In this document: positions 36,165-44,624 of the stretch, in pieces | Numbering within the stretch: position 1 is the first letter of the stretch | How the letters are laid out: every line of letters starts with the position of its first letter | Source: Photorhabdus bodei | GTDB taxonomy: Bacteria; Pseudomonadota; Gammaproteobacteria; Enterobacterales; Enterobacteriaceae | Direction of reading: 5' to 3' | DNA length: 64,000 nucleotides | NCBI RefSeq assembly: GCF_003287735.1 | Contig: NZ_NSCM01000001.1 | Span: 1 to 64,000, forward strand | Notes under the pieces: model-generated | What the model was told of the DNA's origin: nothing | What the model saw: only the letters and a program-made list of their open reading frames with translations | Database searches by the model: none | Program-made: the position numbers and the translations under genes

Positions 36165-37966
36165 GTCACTCTCCCACTGCGACGCGGCCAACGGTGAGTA
36201 CTGTTATTAAGCGTCTCTAACTGTGTTACGGTCTGCGTGAAGCTGTTAATCGGCGCATACATGGCAATAAAACGCTCTAGCAGGCTGCAAAACAGATAAA
36301 AATCAATAAACTCGCCTGCTTGCGTCTGAAATGTCAATGTCACTTCCAGCCCACGCGCCAGAGAATGGGGATCGGCGGGATTTAGGCGTGCGCTCACCGG
36401 CGCAATAGCAATTTGCTGTAGTTGTGCAATCAACTGCGATATGGCTGGATCGCCAAGCAAGTTGTAGAGTTCTAGCGCCTCTTTTAAGTGCTGAACACCC
36501 TGCGGACCACTCAGTAACATTTGGTTTAAATTGAGTTGCGATACCAATCGCCAGTTCAATGCACTATTGGGCTGTGGACGCACCGGCAATCGGGGACGGA
36601 TCAATCCCAGAATTTTTACTCCCGGCAGCGCGCTTTCTGATTCGAAATCGCCATCAGGATGACCGTTACTCAACTGTCGCGGTATATCGCGGTTAGTACA
36701 GGTCAAACTCAGGCTCACCACATCGGTTTCGGGTTTCAGATGTTCACCACGGCTATCAGAAAAACCGATGAACATATTCATTCCCAGATCGTTATGTCTG
36801 AGTGAGGGACGTGACGTTGCCTGCCAAAATAATGGGGGCTGTTCGTCAGACTGTGTATGTTCAATACCAAATAACGACGGCACCGGTTTGGAACTTAATT
36901 GTTCCTGTTGACGGCTGACAATCTCGACCTGATCGATGGTATAAACTTCCATACTTTGTGGGCGACGAGCATCCGGTTGAACCAGATATTCATGCTCTGT
37001 TTCCAGCGGAATAATGGGTTCCGCCTGATGAGAAAACAGATTAATTATCGGCACGCAATTTAGCCGGAAGGTTTCATTGCTGACTTTATCACTCATACGT
37101 TCAATGCGGCGCAATGCAACACAATCCTTAAGCTGGAAACGGTATTGCAGCTTGCCTGATGAACGGGTGATCAAACCAGCATCCGGTAACGGAATATCCA
37201 GGAATAAAAACTTTTCTGGGAAACTGAAATAATCACGAAATAAGTGATGAATCGGGTTTATTAATGCATCATCGGCACATAAGTTATCTTGCGGATCAAA
37301 GCCCACTACCTGAACACCCCGGCTATTCAGGTTGAATGTACGCTCGCCTAACCGACATTCCAGTTGCTTAACTTGCGCTGACAACAATTCATACAAACTA
37401 TGGGTCAGCACCGGTGCGCCATGTAAATACAACCGGATATGTTGCGCCTGAAAGCTGGCACCCGGCCACAGGGTAAAACTTAGCGTTAGGATAAAGTCCC
37501 GATCGTAAGGGTCTGGTATCAGTTCCGCGTGCGTTAAATCCAATGGCAACATCTCCAGCGGATATACCATGCGGAAACGACAGGTCACATCGCCTACCGG
37601 TTGAGAAATCAACGGGGTATGCCGCGCTACCGTCATCATCCCAGTCACACCGGATGCTAATGGGTCCTGTTGAAACTGCACCAACGATACCGACGGTACC
37701 TGACGTAGAAACTGTGGCGCTAATACCTCCAACATGGCGTTGCTAAGTTCCGGCATATCTTCATCAATCCGCTGATGGATTTTTGCCGTCAGGAATGCAA
37801 AAGATTCCACCAGGCGTTCTACATGCGGATCTTCTGAAACACCTTCTGCGAACCCAAGACGTTTAGCAATTTTAGGAAAACGCTGAGAGAAAGCAGCGCC
37901 ATATTGCCTTAAATAACCCAATTCCCGGTTATAATAAGTCAGTATTTTTTGTGGTAATAACATCAT
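36155..37966 (-). CDS. tssF: TssF, type VI baseplate component
   Basis: A 603-residue TssF/ImpG protein starting with the diagnostic LTYYNRELGYLRQYGAAFSQRFPKIAKRLGF and DPHVERLVESFAFLTAKIHQRIDEDMPELSNAMLEVLAPQFLRQVPS. The C-terminal half carries SLTCTNRDIPRQLSNG and a GLEVTLTF strand typical of the family. Two copies of TssF with one TssG build each wedge around the VgrG hub. It starts four bases after tssE. Confidence 0.95.
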   Translation of the reverse strand: MMLLPQKILTYYNRELGYLRQYGAAFSQRFPKIAKRLGFAEGVSEDPHVERLVESFAFLTAKIHQRIDEDMPELSNAMLEVLAPQFLRQVPSVSLVQFQQDPLASGVTGMMTVARHTPLISQPVGDVTCRFRMVYPLEMLPLDLTHAELIPDPYDRDFILTLSFTLWPGASFQAQHIRLYLHGAPVLTHSLYELLSAQVKQLECRLGERTFNLNSRGVQVVGFDPQDNLCADDALINPIHHLFRDYFSFPEKFLFLDIPLPDAGLITRSSGKLQYRFQLKDCVALRRIERMSDKVSNETFRLNCVPIINLFSHQAEPIIPLETEHEYLVQPDARRPQSMEVYTIDQVEIVSRQQEQLSSKPVPSLFGIEHTQSDEQPPLFWQATSRPSLRHNDLGMNMFIGFSDSRGEHLKPETDVVSLSLTCTNRDIPRQLSNGHPDGDFESESALPGVKILGLIRPRLPVRPQPNSALNWRLVSQLNLNQMLLSGPQGVQHLKEALELYNLLGDPAISQLIAQLQQIAIAPVSARLNPADPHSLARGLEVTLTFQTQAGEFIDFYLFCSLLERFIAMYAPINSFTQTVTQLETLNNSTHRWPRRSGRVTWL

Positions 37967-37970
37967 CTTG

Positions 37971-38414
37971 TTATTTATCCCATGAAATTGAATAGGTATA
38001 TGCGGTACTGTTCCATGAGATAGAAAACACCACTTGTTCGTTGAAGAAAATTCCCTTCACCCAGAAGGTAATATTCTCCGGCGTATTTTTCTGTAATGTA
38101 ATAACGACATCTTGCAAACGAGGCTCGAATCGGGAAATAGCTTGGTAAATATTATTGCTCAGTGCATCAATACGCTCATCATCCGAAATATCCACATTAA
38201 TGACATCAGAAACGCCATAATTTAAAACGGATTTCGATAACTCACCAAATAAAGGGAAAATTTCAGAAATCGGTCTTGATGAAAATAGCATACTCAAATC
38301 GGCGATTAGGCTTTGTATAACTTCCTGACGTGACCAAACCAGTGTGACACCCCGTTTTTCATCTTGTGGATAATCATCTTTCAGACGATGGAGAAATGAA
38401 GGCTGAATCATCAT
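37971..38414 (-). CDS. tssE: TssE (gp25-like) baseplate component
   Basis: A 147-residue gp25-like protein. It starts MMIQPSFLHRLKDDYPQDEKRG, contains VIQSLIADLSMLFSSRP (the conserved wedge segment) and LNYGVSDVINVDISDDERIDALSNNIYQAISRFEPRL, and ends in a beta-rich part. TssE starts sheath polymerisation on the baseplate. The start is taken at 38414 (ATGATG); a longer in-frame option 30 bases upstream lacks family similarity. Hcp precedes it by 50 bases. Confidence 0.92.
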   Translation of the reverse strand: MMIQPSFLHRLKDDYPQDEKRGVTLVWSRQEVIQSLIADLSMLFSSRPISEIFPLFGELSKSVLNYGVSDVINVDISDDERIDALSNNIYQAISRFEPRLQDVVITLQKNTPENITFWVKGIFFNEQVVFSISWNSTAYTYSISWDK

Positions 38415-38464
38415 ATATTTCCGGTAGAAACTGCCGGCCTTCAACCGGCAGTAAATGGTAATTG

Positions 38465-38959
38465 TTACTGTTTTTTATTCTCGATAAGATCCCAACCTTC
38501 CGGCCCCACCTTATCTCCTTTAGTGCCATCTTCTTTGAGTGGCGTAAATGTCCATTTAATTTTGGAATAGGTGATAGAAATCTGTTCTTGTGGGAATTCA
38601 CCACCACGTGAACACGTTTCATGAACATCGGAGATGACACACTCATCCATTTCCACTTCCGCGTAAGGATGCATTTCCCCTTTGAAAATCGTACAGATTT
38701 CCAATTTCACTTTCTTAATCGCGGTACCTTGCGCCACGGCAGACAGTAATTTAATCGAGCTGGAATCCATCACCTTCACACAATCAATGGTGCGGAAATC
38801 CGCTGCGCCAACGGTAATTTTACGTTTACCACTGTCTGCAATACGTGCATGGTTAAATGCGCCAAAATTGACATGTTCCAGCTCAATCCACTTTTTATGT
38901 TTGCTGTCGGTACTCTCACCGTCAATACTATCAATTTGTAAAAAAATTGAAGAACTCAT
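38465..38959 (-). CDS. hcp: Hcp/TssD tail-tube protein
   Basis: A 164-residue Hcp of the Hcp1 type. It begins MSSSIFLQIDSIDGESTDSKHKKWIELEHVNFGAFNH, continues with ITVGAADFRTIDCVKVMDSSSIKLLSAVAQGTAIKKVKLEI and ends ISITYSKIKWTFTP. Hexamers stack into the inner tube that is shot out with bound effectors. It lies 56 bases after tssC. Good start context and normal length. Confidence 0.95.
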   Translation of the reverse strand: MSSSIFLQIDSIDGESTDSKHKKWIELEHVNFGAFNHARIADSGKRKITVGAADFRTIDCVKVMDSSSIKLLSAVAQGTAIKKVKLEICTIFKGEMHPYAEVEMDECVISDVHETCSRGGEFPQEQISITYSKIKWTFTPLKEDGTKGDKVGPEGWDLIENKKQ

Positions 38960-39015
38960 AATTAACTACTCCAGTTAGTTGTAATAAATAGGATAAATAT
39001 TAATAAATAGAAAAA

Positions 39016-40497
39016 TCAGGCAGCCGATGACGGTGGTAAATCAGCCACCAACCGTAAAGACATACTTAATCCTTCTAATTGGAAATGCGGCCTTAAATAA
39101 GCCACAGCCCGATATGTTCCCGGTGAGCCGGGGACTTCAACGACATCAACTCTTGCTTCCCGTAATGGGTGACTCGCTTTAATTTCTGCGCCGACGGTAT
39201 CAGAGCCAACAATATATTGGTTGATCCAGTTTTGCAGATAAGATTGACATTCCCCACGGGACATAAAACTACCCACTTTGTCACGTACAATCATTTTCAG
39301 ATAATGGGCAAAACGAGAAGTTGTCATAATGTATTGCAATTGGGTCGATAATTTCGCGTTAGCGTTCGCTAGGTCAGAATTATATTTTCTCGGCTTATTC
39401 GGTGACTGCACCGAGAAAAATGCGGCATAGTCAGTTCCTTTATAATAAACCAGAGGAATGAACCCTAATTCTGCTAACTCTTTTTCACGGCGATCAGAAA
39501 TAGCCACCTCAGTCGGGCATTGCAGCACATTTTCCCCGGACACAGAGGTATAATGATACGCTGGCAACGCCTCAACCAATCCTCCGCCTTCCACACCGCG
39601 GATCGCCGCACACCAGCCATACTGTTCAAATGCAGCTACCATACGTCCTGCCAGTGCATAAGCGGCGTTAATCCACAAATAACTGCTGCTGTCTCCTTCC
39701 TTTACCTGCTCTTCGAAGCAGAATTGTTCGACCGGGATGGTTTTTGCCCCGTAAGGCAAACGGCCAATCACTCGCGGCAACGTCAGGCCGACATAGCGAG
39801 AATCATCAGATTCCCGGAAGCGTTTCCAGCGCAGATAGTCGGATGTCTCAAGCAGTTTGGATAAATCACGTGGACGTGGTAGTTCACCAAAATCATTCAG
39901 CCCCAGCATGCCCGCATTGACTGAACTGATAAACGGCGCATGGGCTGCTGCTGCCACATGAGAAATCTGCTCCAGTAAGTAAAGATCTTCCGGGCTGTTA
40001 TCAAAGTCAAAATCACCGACAAACGCTGAATAAGGTTCACCACCAAAGGTGCCGTATTCATATTCATACACATTTTTAAACAGCATTGACTGATCGAAAT
40101 CCGATGCCGATTTAAAGTCTTTAATCAAATCGGTTTTCGTCGCGTTCAACATGCGGATCTGAGTATTATCTGTTTCGCTTTGGTCAAGTAATCCTTTAAG
40201 CCCTACCCAAGAAGATTCCAGGCGCTGAAATTCCGGGTGATGTAAGACCAGACTCAGTTGAGCGGACATCAGCGCATCAATCGCTGCGATGCGTTCCTCA
40301 ATGCTGTTTACCAAATCGCCGGAAACCACCAGTGAACCGGAGGTGACTTCGGCCAAAAACTGGTCGAGCTGGCTTTTTACCCGATCACGATCTGCTTCCC
40401 GACGAATGGCTTGCGTGTTATCAATAATCTGATCAAGAAAATCACCATTTGTTTCCGTCGTTTTCAATTCTTGTTGTTCAACAACGCTCTGTTCCAT
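39016..40497 (-). CDS. tssC: TssC, large sheath protein
   Basis: A 493-residue TssC/VipB/EvpB protein. Landmarks are the N-terminal IAAIDALMSAQLSLVLHHPEFQRLESSWVGLKGLL, the YGTFGGEPYSAFVGDF segment, LPRVIGRLPYGAKT and the C-terminal LSMSLRLVADLPPS. With TssB it builds the contractile sheath. The ATG at 40495-40497 follows GAGGG by seven bases. An open frame extends upstream into tssB but is not needed. Only seven bases separate it from the tssB stop. Confidence 0.95.
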   Translation of the reverse strand: MEQSVVEQQELKTTETNGDFLDQIIDNTQAIRREADRDRVKSQLDQFLAEVTSGSLVVSGDLVNSIEERIAAIDALMSAQLSLVLHHPEFQRLESSWVGLKGLLDQSETDNTQIRMLNATKTDLIKDFKSASDFDQSMLFKNVYEYEYGTFGGEPYSAFVGDFDFDNSPEDLYLLEQISHVAAAAHAPFISSVNAGMLGLNDFGELPRPRDLSKLLETSDYLRWKRFRESDDSRYVGLTLPRVIGRLPYGAKTIPVEQFCFEEQVKEGDSSSYLWINAAYALAGRMVAAFEQYGWCAAIRGVEGGGLVEALPAYHYTSVSGENVLQCPTEVAISDRREKELAELGFIPLVYYKGTDYAAFFSVQSPNKPRKYNSDLANANAKLSTQLQYIMTTSRFAHYLKMIVRDKVGSFMSRGECQSYLQNWINQYIVGSDTVGAEIKASHPLREARVDVVEVPGSPGTYRAVAYLRPHFQLEGLSMSLRLVADLPPSSAA

Positions 40498-40504
40498 ACT
40501 GCCC

Positions 40505-41038
40505 TCACTGTGCATTGTTATTTTCCGGGGTGACGTCATCTGCTCTATTTTCTGTGGCGGCGGTTTCCGCTTCTTCATTTACCGGCGGTAATTTATCCAC
40601 ATGTTCAGCCAGAATTTCCGTCAGACGGTCTCGCAATTTTTCATTGCTCAATGCACGGCCTTTCAGATCACTGAGTTTGCTGCGTACCTCTAACAAATGA
40701 TGAAGCGGTTCTATCTGTTTCGCTAAATTCTCAGGGTTAAAGTCAGCCATTGATTTAAATTGCAAATCGACATTAATAAATCCGCTCTGACCCGGCAGTG
40801 CGCTTTCAACCTGTAATTCCAATGAAGGTGATAAACCTTCCATCACTGCATTAAAATTATCTTTATCAACATGCATGAAACGACGTTCACGCATGGGAAT
40901 AGATTGCTCAGCAAATTGCCCAATAACGCCAATAACCAAAGGCAATTCTTTTTTCTCGACCGCGTCACCTAATTCAACATCATAAGTAATCTGAACTCGG
41001 GGCGGTCTGACTTTATCAAGCTTACGTTGAGTATTCAT
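40505..41038 (-). CDS. tssB: TssB, small sheath protein
   Basis: A 177-residue TssB/VipA protein that begins MNTQRKLDKVRPPRVQITYDVE, with the family core ELPLVIGVIGQFAEQS and DKDNFNAVMEGLSPSLELQVESAL, and the C-terminal ClpV-interacting helical part. It is the first gene of the minus-strand secretion block. AAAGG is placed well before the chosen ATG (41036-41038); the 19 upstream in-frame codons are not family-like. Confidence 0.95.
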   Translation of the reverse strand: MNTQRKLDKVRPPRVQITYDVELGDAVEKKELPLVIGVIGQFAEQSIPMRERRFMHVDKDNFNAVMEGLSPSLELQVESALPGQSGFINVDLQFKSMADFNPENLAKQIEPLHHLLEVRSKLSDLKGRALSNEKLRDRLTEILAEHVDKLPPVNEEAETAATENRADDVTPENNNAQ

Positions 41039-41234
41039 GGCACCTTTTACCTTTATATATGACAGGAAGTGCAAACTTACGTTAAACCGCACCAAACCTG
41101 ATTAATGGTCTATTTCAGTAAGTATTATGAGATAGACAGTAAATAACCGAATAAGATGAGGAATAGATGAAGAGATCAATTAACGCTATTGATAGCAAGT
41201 TAATATGTTGTGACACATTTAATGATATTCAAAA

Positions 41235-41253
41235 CCCACCGTATTTCGGCGGG
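41235..41253 (-). terminator. GC-rich hairpin in the tssB upstream region
   Basis: CCCACCG and CGGCGGG form a 7-bp stem with one mismatch around TATTT. On the minus strand it is followed by TTTTGAAT, so it could stop transcription coming from the right or attenuate a long tssB leader. It lies about 200 bases before the tssB start. Confidence 0.4.
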
Positions 41254-41541
41254 GAATAAATTCTCATGGATATTAACTTAATGCAATAGTCTTAGAGTGA
41301 AATATAATGTACGGAATTTTATGTTATTTTGTAATTAATTGTATTTGTTGTGAAAAATCGATAAAGCACATTGTGGTAAAAATGCATTTTCATACTTGTC
41401 TTATTTTTTATACCACCGTTTTTAATAATCAGAATCTGACGAATCAGAAAAATAGAAATATAGATGGAATTAGAGTTTGATTTAATCTGTGGTTAACTTT
41501 AGAAAGGAAATAAAATACTTTACGATTTTTTATTAGATATA

Positions 41542-41664
41542 TACCCTATGGATTTCAAGATGCATCGCGACGGCAAGGGAGTGAATCCCCGGGAGCATAG
41601 GAAACTATGTGACCGGGGTGAGCGAGTGCAGCCAACAAAGAGGCAGCTTGAAAGATGACGGGTA
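41542..41664 (+). repeat. ERIC-type intergenic repeat, copy 6
   Basis: A 123-bp unit with the same edges and orientation as copy 5. Together the two bracket the secretion and signalling block about 25 kb apart. Confidence 0.85.
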
Positions 41665-41742
41665 TAGGAACCGCATTCTCTTCCATCTGGGATTTTCCAA
41701 ATATGACGATGATGCTCAACTATGCTTGGTTATAAAACAAGC

Positions 41743-41766
41743 AAGCTCATCTTACCTGATGAGCTT
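41743..41766. terminator. Terminator hairpin beyond the tail-fibre gene
   Basis: AAGCTCATC and GATGAGCTT form a perfect 9-bp stem around TTACCT. TTATTC follows on the plus strand, and GCTTGTTTTA follows on the minus strand. It sits about 115 bases past the tail-fibre stop and probably serves that gene. Confidence 0.6.
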
Positions 41767-41882
41767 TTATTCTCCGTGAAAATGATTTTGCCAGAGCCAA
41801 GTGCCATGATAAACGCTGATATTCTTCATAACAAATTATGGCTATGGCAATCTCAATATCTAAGATTATTTTTAGGCCATTA

Positions 41883-42896
41883 TTATTCCGCCTTTACGAT
41901 ATAGTTAAACGCAATGTTGCGAGGGCGGTTTTCATTTGCTGTTGGGACAACACGTGATGCATCCAACGTGAATTTTCCAGTATAGCCTCCTCCTTGCGCG
42001 TTACCTGTATCGTTCCCATTGTCTCTAACAAAAGCTCCTGATGCTGACGCATAACGAGTACGTCCATGAGCTATGCTATCGATTATGCCTGTAATGTTCC
42101 TAATCGCATCATTCTGTGATGTCAAAATTTTGCGCCCACTATCTACACCGCGCTCATCATCCCAACCACGAATAAATTCGCCTCTTAAATCGGGCAATCT
42201 GCCATCAGGATAAGCTTCTGCTAACTTCGGATACTGTAATTTATTAAAAGCAGAACCATTACAAGCAAAGTAGCCGATAGGTGGATGCGCTAACGGCCAA
42301 GGAATAGGAGCGCCAACAGGAATGTCATTGGTCGTTTTAATCAGTCTATCTACCTCTGCGCGTGTATATACTTCTGATCGGGTGTATACCTCTGTTCGAG
42401 TATATGCCCCTACATCACTTGCATTCAGATTAATATCCTCAGTCAACGCCTTACCATTTATTTTTCGATTGTTGGATACTTTACCATCAATATTTCCACG
42501 CAATGAGTTGATGATTTCCTGAACTAGCTTTTGTGTCACTGCCAATGTCTCATTATTGCCAATTTCATTGGTTAGTTGGACAACGCCTTTTTGTGTTAAT
42601 GAGGCATTTGGAATTTCTGCCGTAACTTTTTGTTTTAATGCTTGATTTAATTTGGTGGTGAGTTTAGCGATATCACCATCATCCAGAATGTCGTCACCAG
42701 ATTGTGTTGCAATAAAGTTAGCGATAACAGAAGCTATTGTTGAAGATTGGCGTAATGCCTTATTTAATACATGAGTAGAAATATTATCTGGTGGAAATCC
42801 CATCTGCAAACTCTGATTTTCCTCATATTCTTCTTGACTCACTACATTAGCATTATTACTAATAGAAAAAGCTTTGAAATCATTTTTTTGACTCAT
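41883..42896 (-). CDS. Phage tail fibre protein with collar domain
   Basis: The 337-residue protein resembles the distal part of prophage tail fibres. An N-terminal region with repeated TQKGVVQLTNEIGNNETLAVTQKLV-type segments (about 98-126) is followed by three six-residue repeats of YTRxEV (165-182). A tail-collar-like domain (about 195-245: GAPIPWPLAHPPIGYFACNGSAFNKLQYPKLAEAYPDGRLPDLRGEFIRGWD) and a glycine-rich beta tip with RPRNIAFNYIVKAE complete it. Such fibres bind cell-surface receptors for phages, tailocins or Photorhabdus contractile particles. No other phage or tailocin gene is adjacent, so it is a lone fibre, possibly a spare specificity module or prophage remnant. Confidence 0.8.
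   Translation of the reverse strand: MSQKNDFKAFSISNNANVVSQEEYEENQSLQMGFPPDNISTHVLNKALRQSSTIASVIANFIATQSGDDILDDGDIAKLTTKLNQALKQKVTAEIPNASLTQKGVVQLTNEIGNNETLAVTQKLVQEIINSLRGNIDGKVSNNRKINGKALTEDINLNASDVGAYTRTEVYTRSEVYTRAEVDRLIKTTNDIPVGAPIPWPLAHPPIGYFACNGSAFNKLQYPKLAEAYPDGRLPDLRGEFIRGWDDERGVDSGRKILTSQNDAIRNITGIIDSIAHGRTRYASASGAFVRDNGNDTGNAQGGGYTGKFTLDASRVVPTANENRPRNIAFNYIVKAE
42351..42404 (-). repeat. Three 18-base tandem repeats in the tail-fibre gene
   Basis: The repeat encodes YTRTEV, YTRSEV and YTRAEV in a row (residues 165-182). Copy number could change by slippage without breaking the frame. Confidence 0.7.
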
Positions 42897-43334
42897 ATGT
42901 CCCTCTTAAATAAAATAATTTTATTACGTAATCAATATGTTAGATTATCGTATAGATAACTCTATCTATTGACGACAATCATAGTCTAGTTCAAGAAAAT
43001 AATAATGGACTATTTTTATAACTTACAGGGCTAATTGTTTTTATATAAGTGGGGAATAAACAGATTAACGTGTGTGAGCTATTGCCTTTCTATTTTAATG
43101 AAAAATAAACCCATAAAATAATAAAGTTAAAATATGAATTTTTTATTTGAGTGATAACGAAAAGAAAAACAGGATGAAATAGATGGCAATGATTTTTGTA
43201 AGTGTTTTTGCAAATTTTCAAAATTATATTTCAATATTCTGCTTTGATTTTATTTTTAATAAATATATCAATATGCATGTTCATTTCTTATCTTATTTAA
43301 TATAAGGCATGCATATTTAAATATTTCATCATCC
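42897..43334. other. AT-rich intergenic stretch
   Basis: About 440 AT-rich bases. The right end (from 43308) is the start of a duplicated segment that includes a vapC 3' end. Apart from this and the tail-fibre promoter side I see nothing. Confidence 0.5.
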
Positions 43335-43431
43335 TTAAACCCAAGGATTTAATATTGGCACGTCGGTCAATTCAAAATCAATCACATTTCGTGTGACGAC
43401 AGTCATACCATGAACCAGCGCGGTGGCGGCG
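43308..43431. repeat. 124-bp direct repeat, left copy
   Basis: This copy matches 44178-44301 at about 119 of 124 positions by eye. It covers the last part of a vapC gene plus its 3' flank. The homology stops at GGTGGCGGCG. Confidence 0.85.
43335..43431 (-). pseudogene. vapC 3'-end fragment
   Basis: The minus strand encodes only the final ~31 residues of a FitB/VapC PIN toxin (ATALVHGMTV-like, RNVIDFEL, PILNPWV and stop). It is a slightly diverged copy of the end of the intact vapC at 44205. The catalytic N-terminal part is absent and there is no start codon in context. Confidence 0.8.
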
Positions 43432-43522
43432 TAGATGACGTTCAAATTCAGCCAACGCACCAAACAAGTGAAAAACGTAGGTTTTCTTTACCTAGTAGCA
43501 AAGCGGAGATTTCATGATATAG

Positions 43523-43547
43523 TATTAAAAGGTATTACCTTCTAATA
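43523..43547 (+). promoter_or_regulatory. Dyad operator upstream of the RHH/ParE pair
   Basis: TATTA-A-AAGGT, ATT and ACCTT-C-TAATA form a near-perfect inverted repeat 15 bases before the antitoxin ATG. The symmetry and position fit binding by the ribbon-helix-helix antitoxin. Confidence 0.55.
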
Positions 43548-43562
43548 TTTAGGTGGAAGAAA

Positions 43563-43835
43563 ATGGCAACCTCAGTAAAACTTGATGATAACTTGAAAAG
43601 TCGGATCCAGTATTTGGCAGAAGTGCGGCATCGTTCAGCTCATTGGATAATGCGTGAAGCTATACGTGACTATGTAGAGCGTGAAGAAAAACGTGAATCT
43701 TTCAAACAGGATGCATTGCGTGCTTGGGAAGCGTATCAAGAGAATGGACTACACCTGACACTTGAAGAAGCGGACGACTGGTTAGCTAAGCTCGAAGCAG
43801 GAGAAGATGCGGAGTTACCTGAATGCCACGTTTGA
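43563..43835 (+). CDS. CopG-type ribbon-helix-helix antitoxin
   Basis: A 90-residue protein that begins MATSVKLDDNLKSRIQYLAEVRHRSAHWIMREAIRDYVEREE, the typical RHH DNA-binding unit of ParD/RelB-like antitoxins. A long acidic C-terminal tail (TLEEADDWLAKLEAGEDAELPE) should bind the toxin. AGGTGG precedes the ATG. It overlaps the toxin gene by 13 bases. Confidence 0.88.
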   Translation: MATSVKLDDNLKSRIQYLAEVRHRSAHWIMREAIRDYVEREEKRESFKQDALRAWEAYQENGLHLTLEEADDWLAKLEAGEDAELPECHV

Positions 43836-44113
43836 TTTGGTCTCCACCTGCTCTCTCTGATATACAGCGGCTCTATGGTTTTCTTGCTAAAAAAGACAAA
43901 GACACTGCTCGTCGAGCTATTAAAACAATACGTGCTGGCGTGAAAATGCTGGCACGTCAACCTGAAGCGGGACGCCCTGCTGACGATATGGATCCGGAAT
44001 TCCGAGAATGGCTTATTGATTTTGGAAGTAGTGGCTATATCGCCTTGTATCGGATTGAGGGTGAAACAGCAACAATTTTTGCTGTACGGCATCAAAAAGA
44101 GGCCGGATATTAA
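43823..44113 (+). CDS. RelE/ParE-family toxin
   Basis: A 96-residue toxin. LIWSPPALSDIQRLYGFLAKKDKDTARRAIKTIRAGVKMLARQPEAGRPADDM matches the ParE/RelE helical hairpin, followed by strands FREWLIDFGSSGYIALYRIEGETATIFAVRHQKEAGY. It probably poisons gyrase (ParE) or translation (RelE); sequence alone does not decide. It is intact, coupled to the upstream antitoxin, and sits between two copies of a vapC end. Confidence 0.87.
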   Translation: MPRLIWSPPALSDIQRLYGFLAKKDKDTARRAIKTIRAGVKMLARQPEAGRPADDMDPEFREWLIDFGSSGYIALYRIEGETATIFAVRHQKEAGY

Positions 44114-44177
44114 AATCAGACAGATGACTGCTAATGAGAAATAATCACTACTACCGGTTTTATCACCTACTACCCAA

Positions 44178-44301
44178 CATGCATATTTAAATATTTCATC
44201 ATCCTTAAACCCAGGGATTTAATATTGGTACACCGGTCAATTCAAAATCAATCACATTTCGTGTGATGACAGTCATACCATGAACCAGCGCGGTGGCGGC
44301 G
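44178..44301. repeat. 124-bp direct repeat, right copy
   Basis: This is the partner of 43308-43431. Here the segment is part of a complete vapC gene, so this copy looks like the original. Confidence 0.85.
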
Positions 44302-44624
44302 ATTAGTGCATCACGCTCTGAGCATGGATCAGGGACATGCAACCGGGCACACCGCTGAGCTACAGCCGTATCTACCGGTAAGATCCGCCCAGTAAATTCC
44401 GGTATTACATGGTGGTTGAACCATGAGCGCAATAATGCCCCTTGAGTTATGTCTCGTCGTTCAATCTGTAAGATGCCGGTTTCCAGCTCCATAATAGTAA
44501 TGGCTGACAGGAAAAGCTCCGTTGCATCAACACTTTCAGCCCATGCAGCCACACCGGCATTAGCTTTACCCGTTCGAACTTTCCGAAGTTCGGAGACAAT
44601 ATTAGTATCAAGAATATACATCAT
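44205..44624 (-). CDS. vapC: VapC/FitB-type PIN-domain ribonuclease toxin
   Basis: A 139-residue PIN-domain protein: MYILDTNIVSELRK (first catalytic Asp), SAITIMELETGI (Glu), PDPCSERDALIAATALVHGMTVITRNVIDFEL (acidic pair). These acidic residues hold Mg2+ for RNA cleavage, usually of tRNA or rRNA. It overlaps the antitoxin gene by four bases. It looks intact. Confidence 0.9.
   Translation of the reverse strand: MMYILDTNIVSELRKVRTGKANAGVAAWAESVDATELFLSAITIMELETGILQIERRDITQGALLRSWFNHHVIPEFTGRILPVDTAVAQRCARLHVPDPCSERDALIAATALVHGMTVITRNVIDFELTGVPILNPWV

Larger units (their letters stand above)
41039..41882. other. Intergenic region upstream of the type VI cluster
   Basis: About 840 AT-rich bases with no supported gene. 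It should hold the tssB promoter. It contains a hairpin at 41235-41253, an ERIC repeat (41542-41664) and a terminator-like hairpin (41743-41766) next to the tail-fibre gene. I saw no convincing sigma-54 (-24/-12) element. Confidence 0.5.

Noticed and set aside
41039..41542. Sigma-54 promoter for the type VI cluster
   Set aside because: I looked for a GG-N10-GC type -24/-12 pair on the minus strand upstream of tssB and found no convincing match.
41722..41904. 60-residue plus-strand frame near the tail-fibre 3' end
   Set aside because: It spans a terminator hairpin and overlaps the fibre gene end; no ribosome site and no family features.
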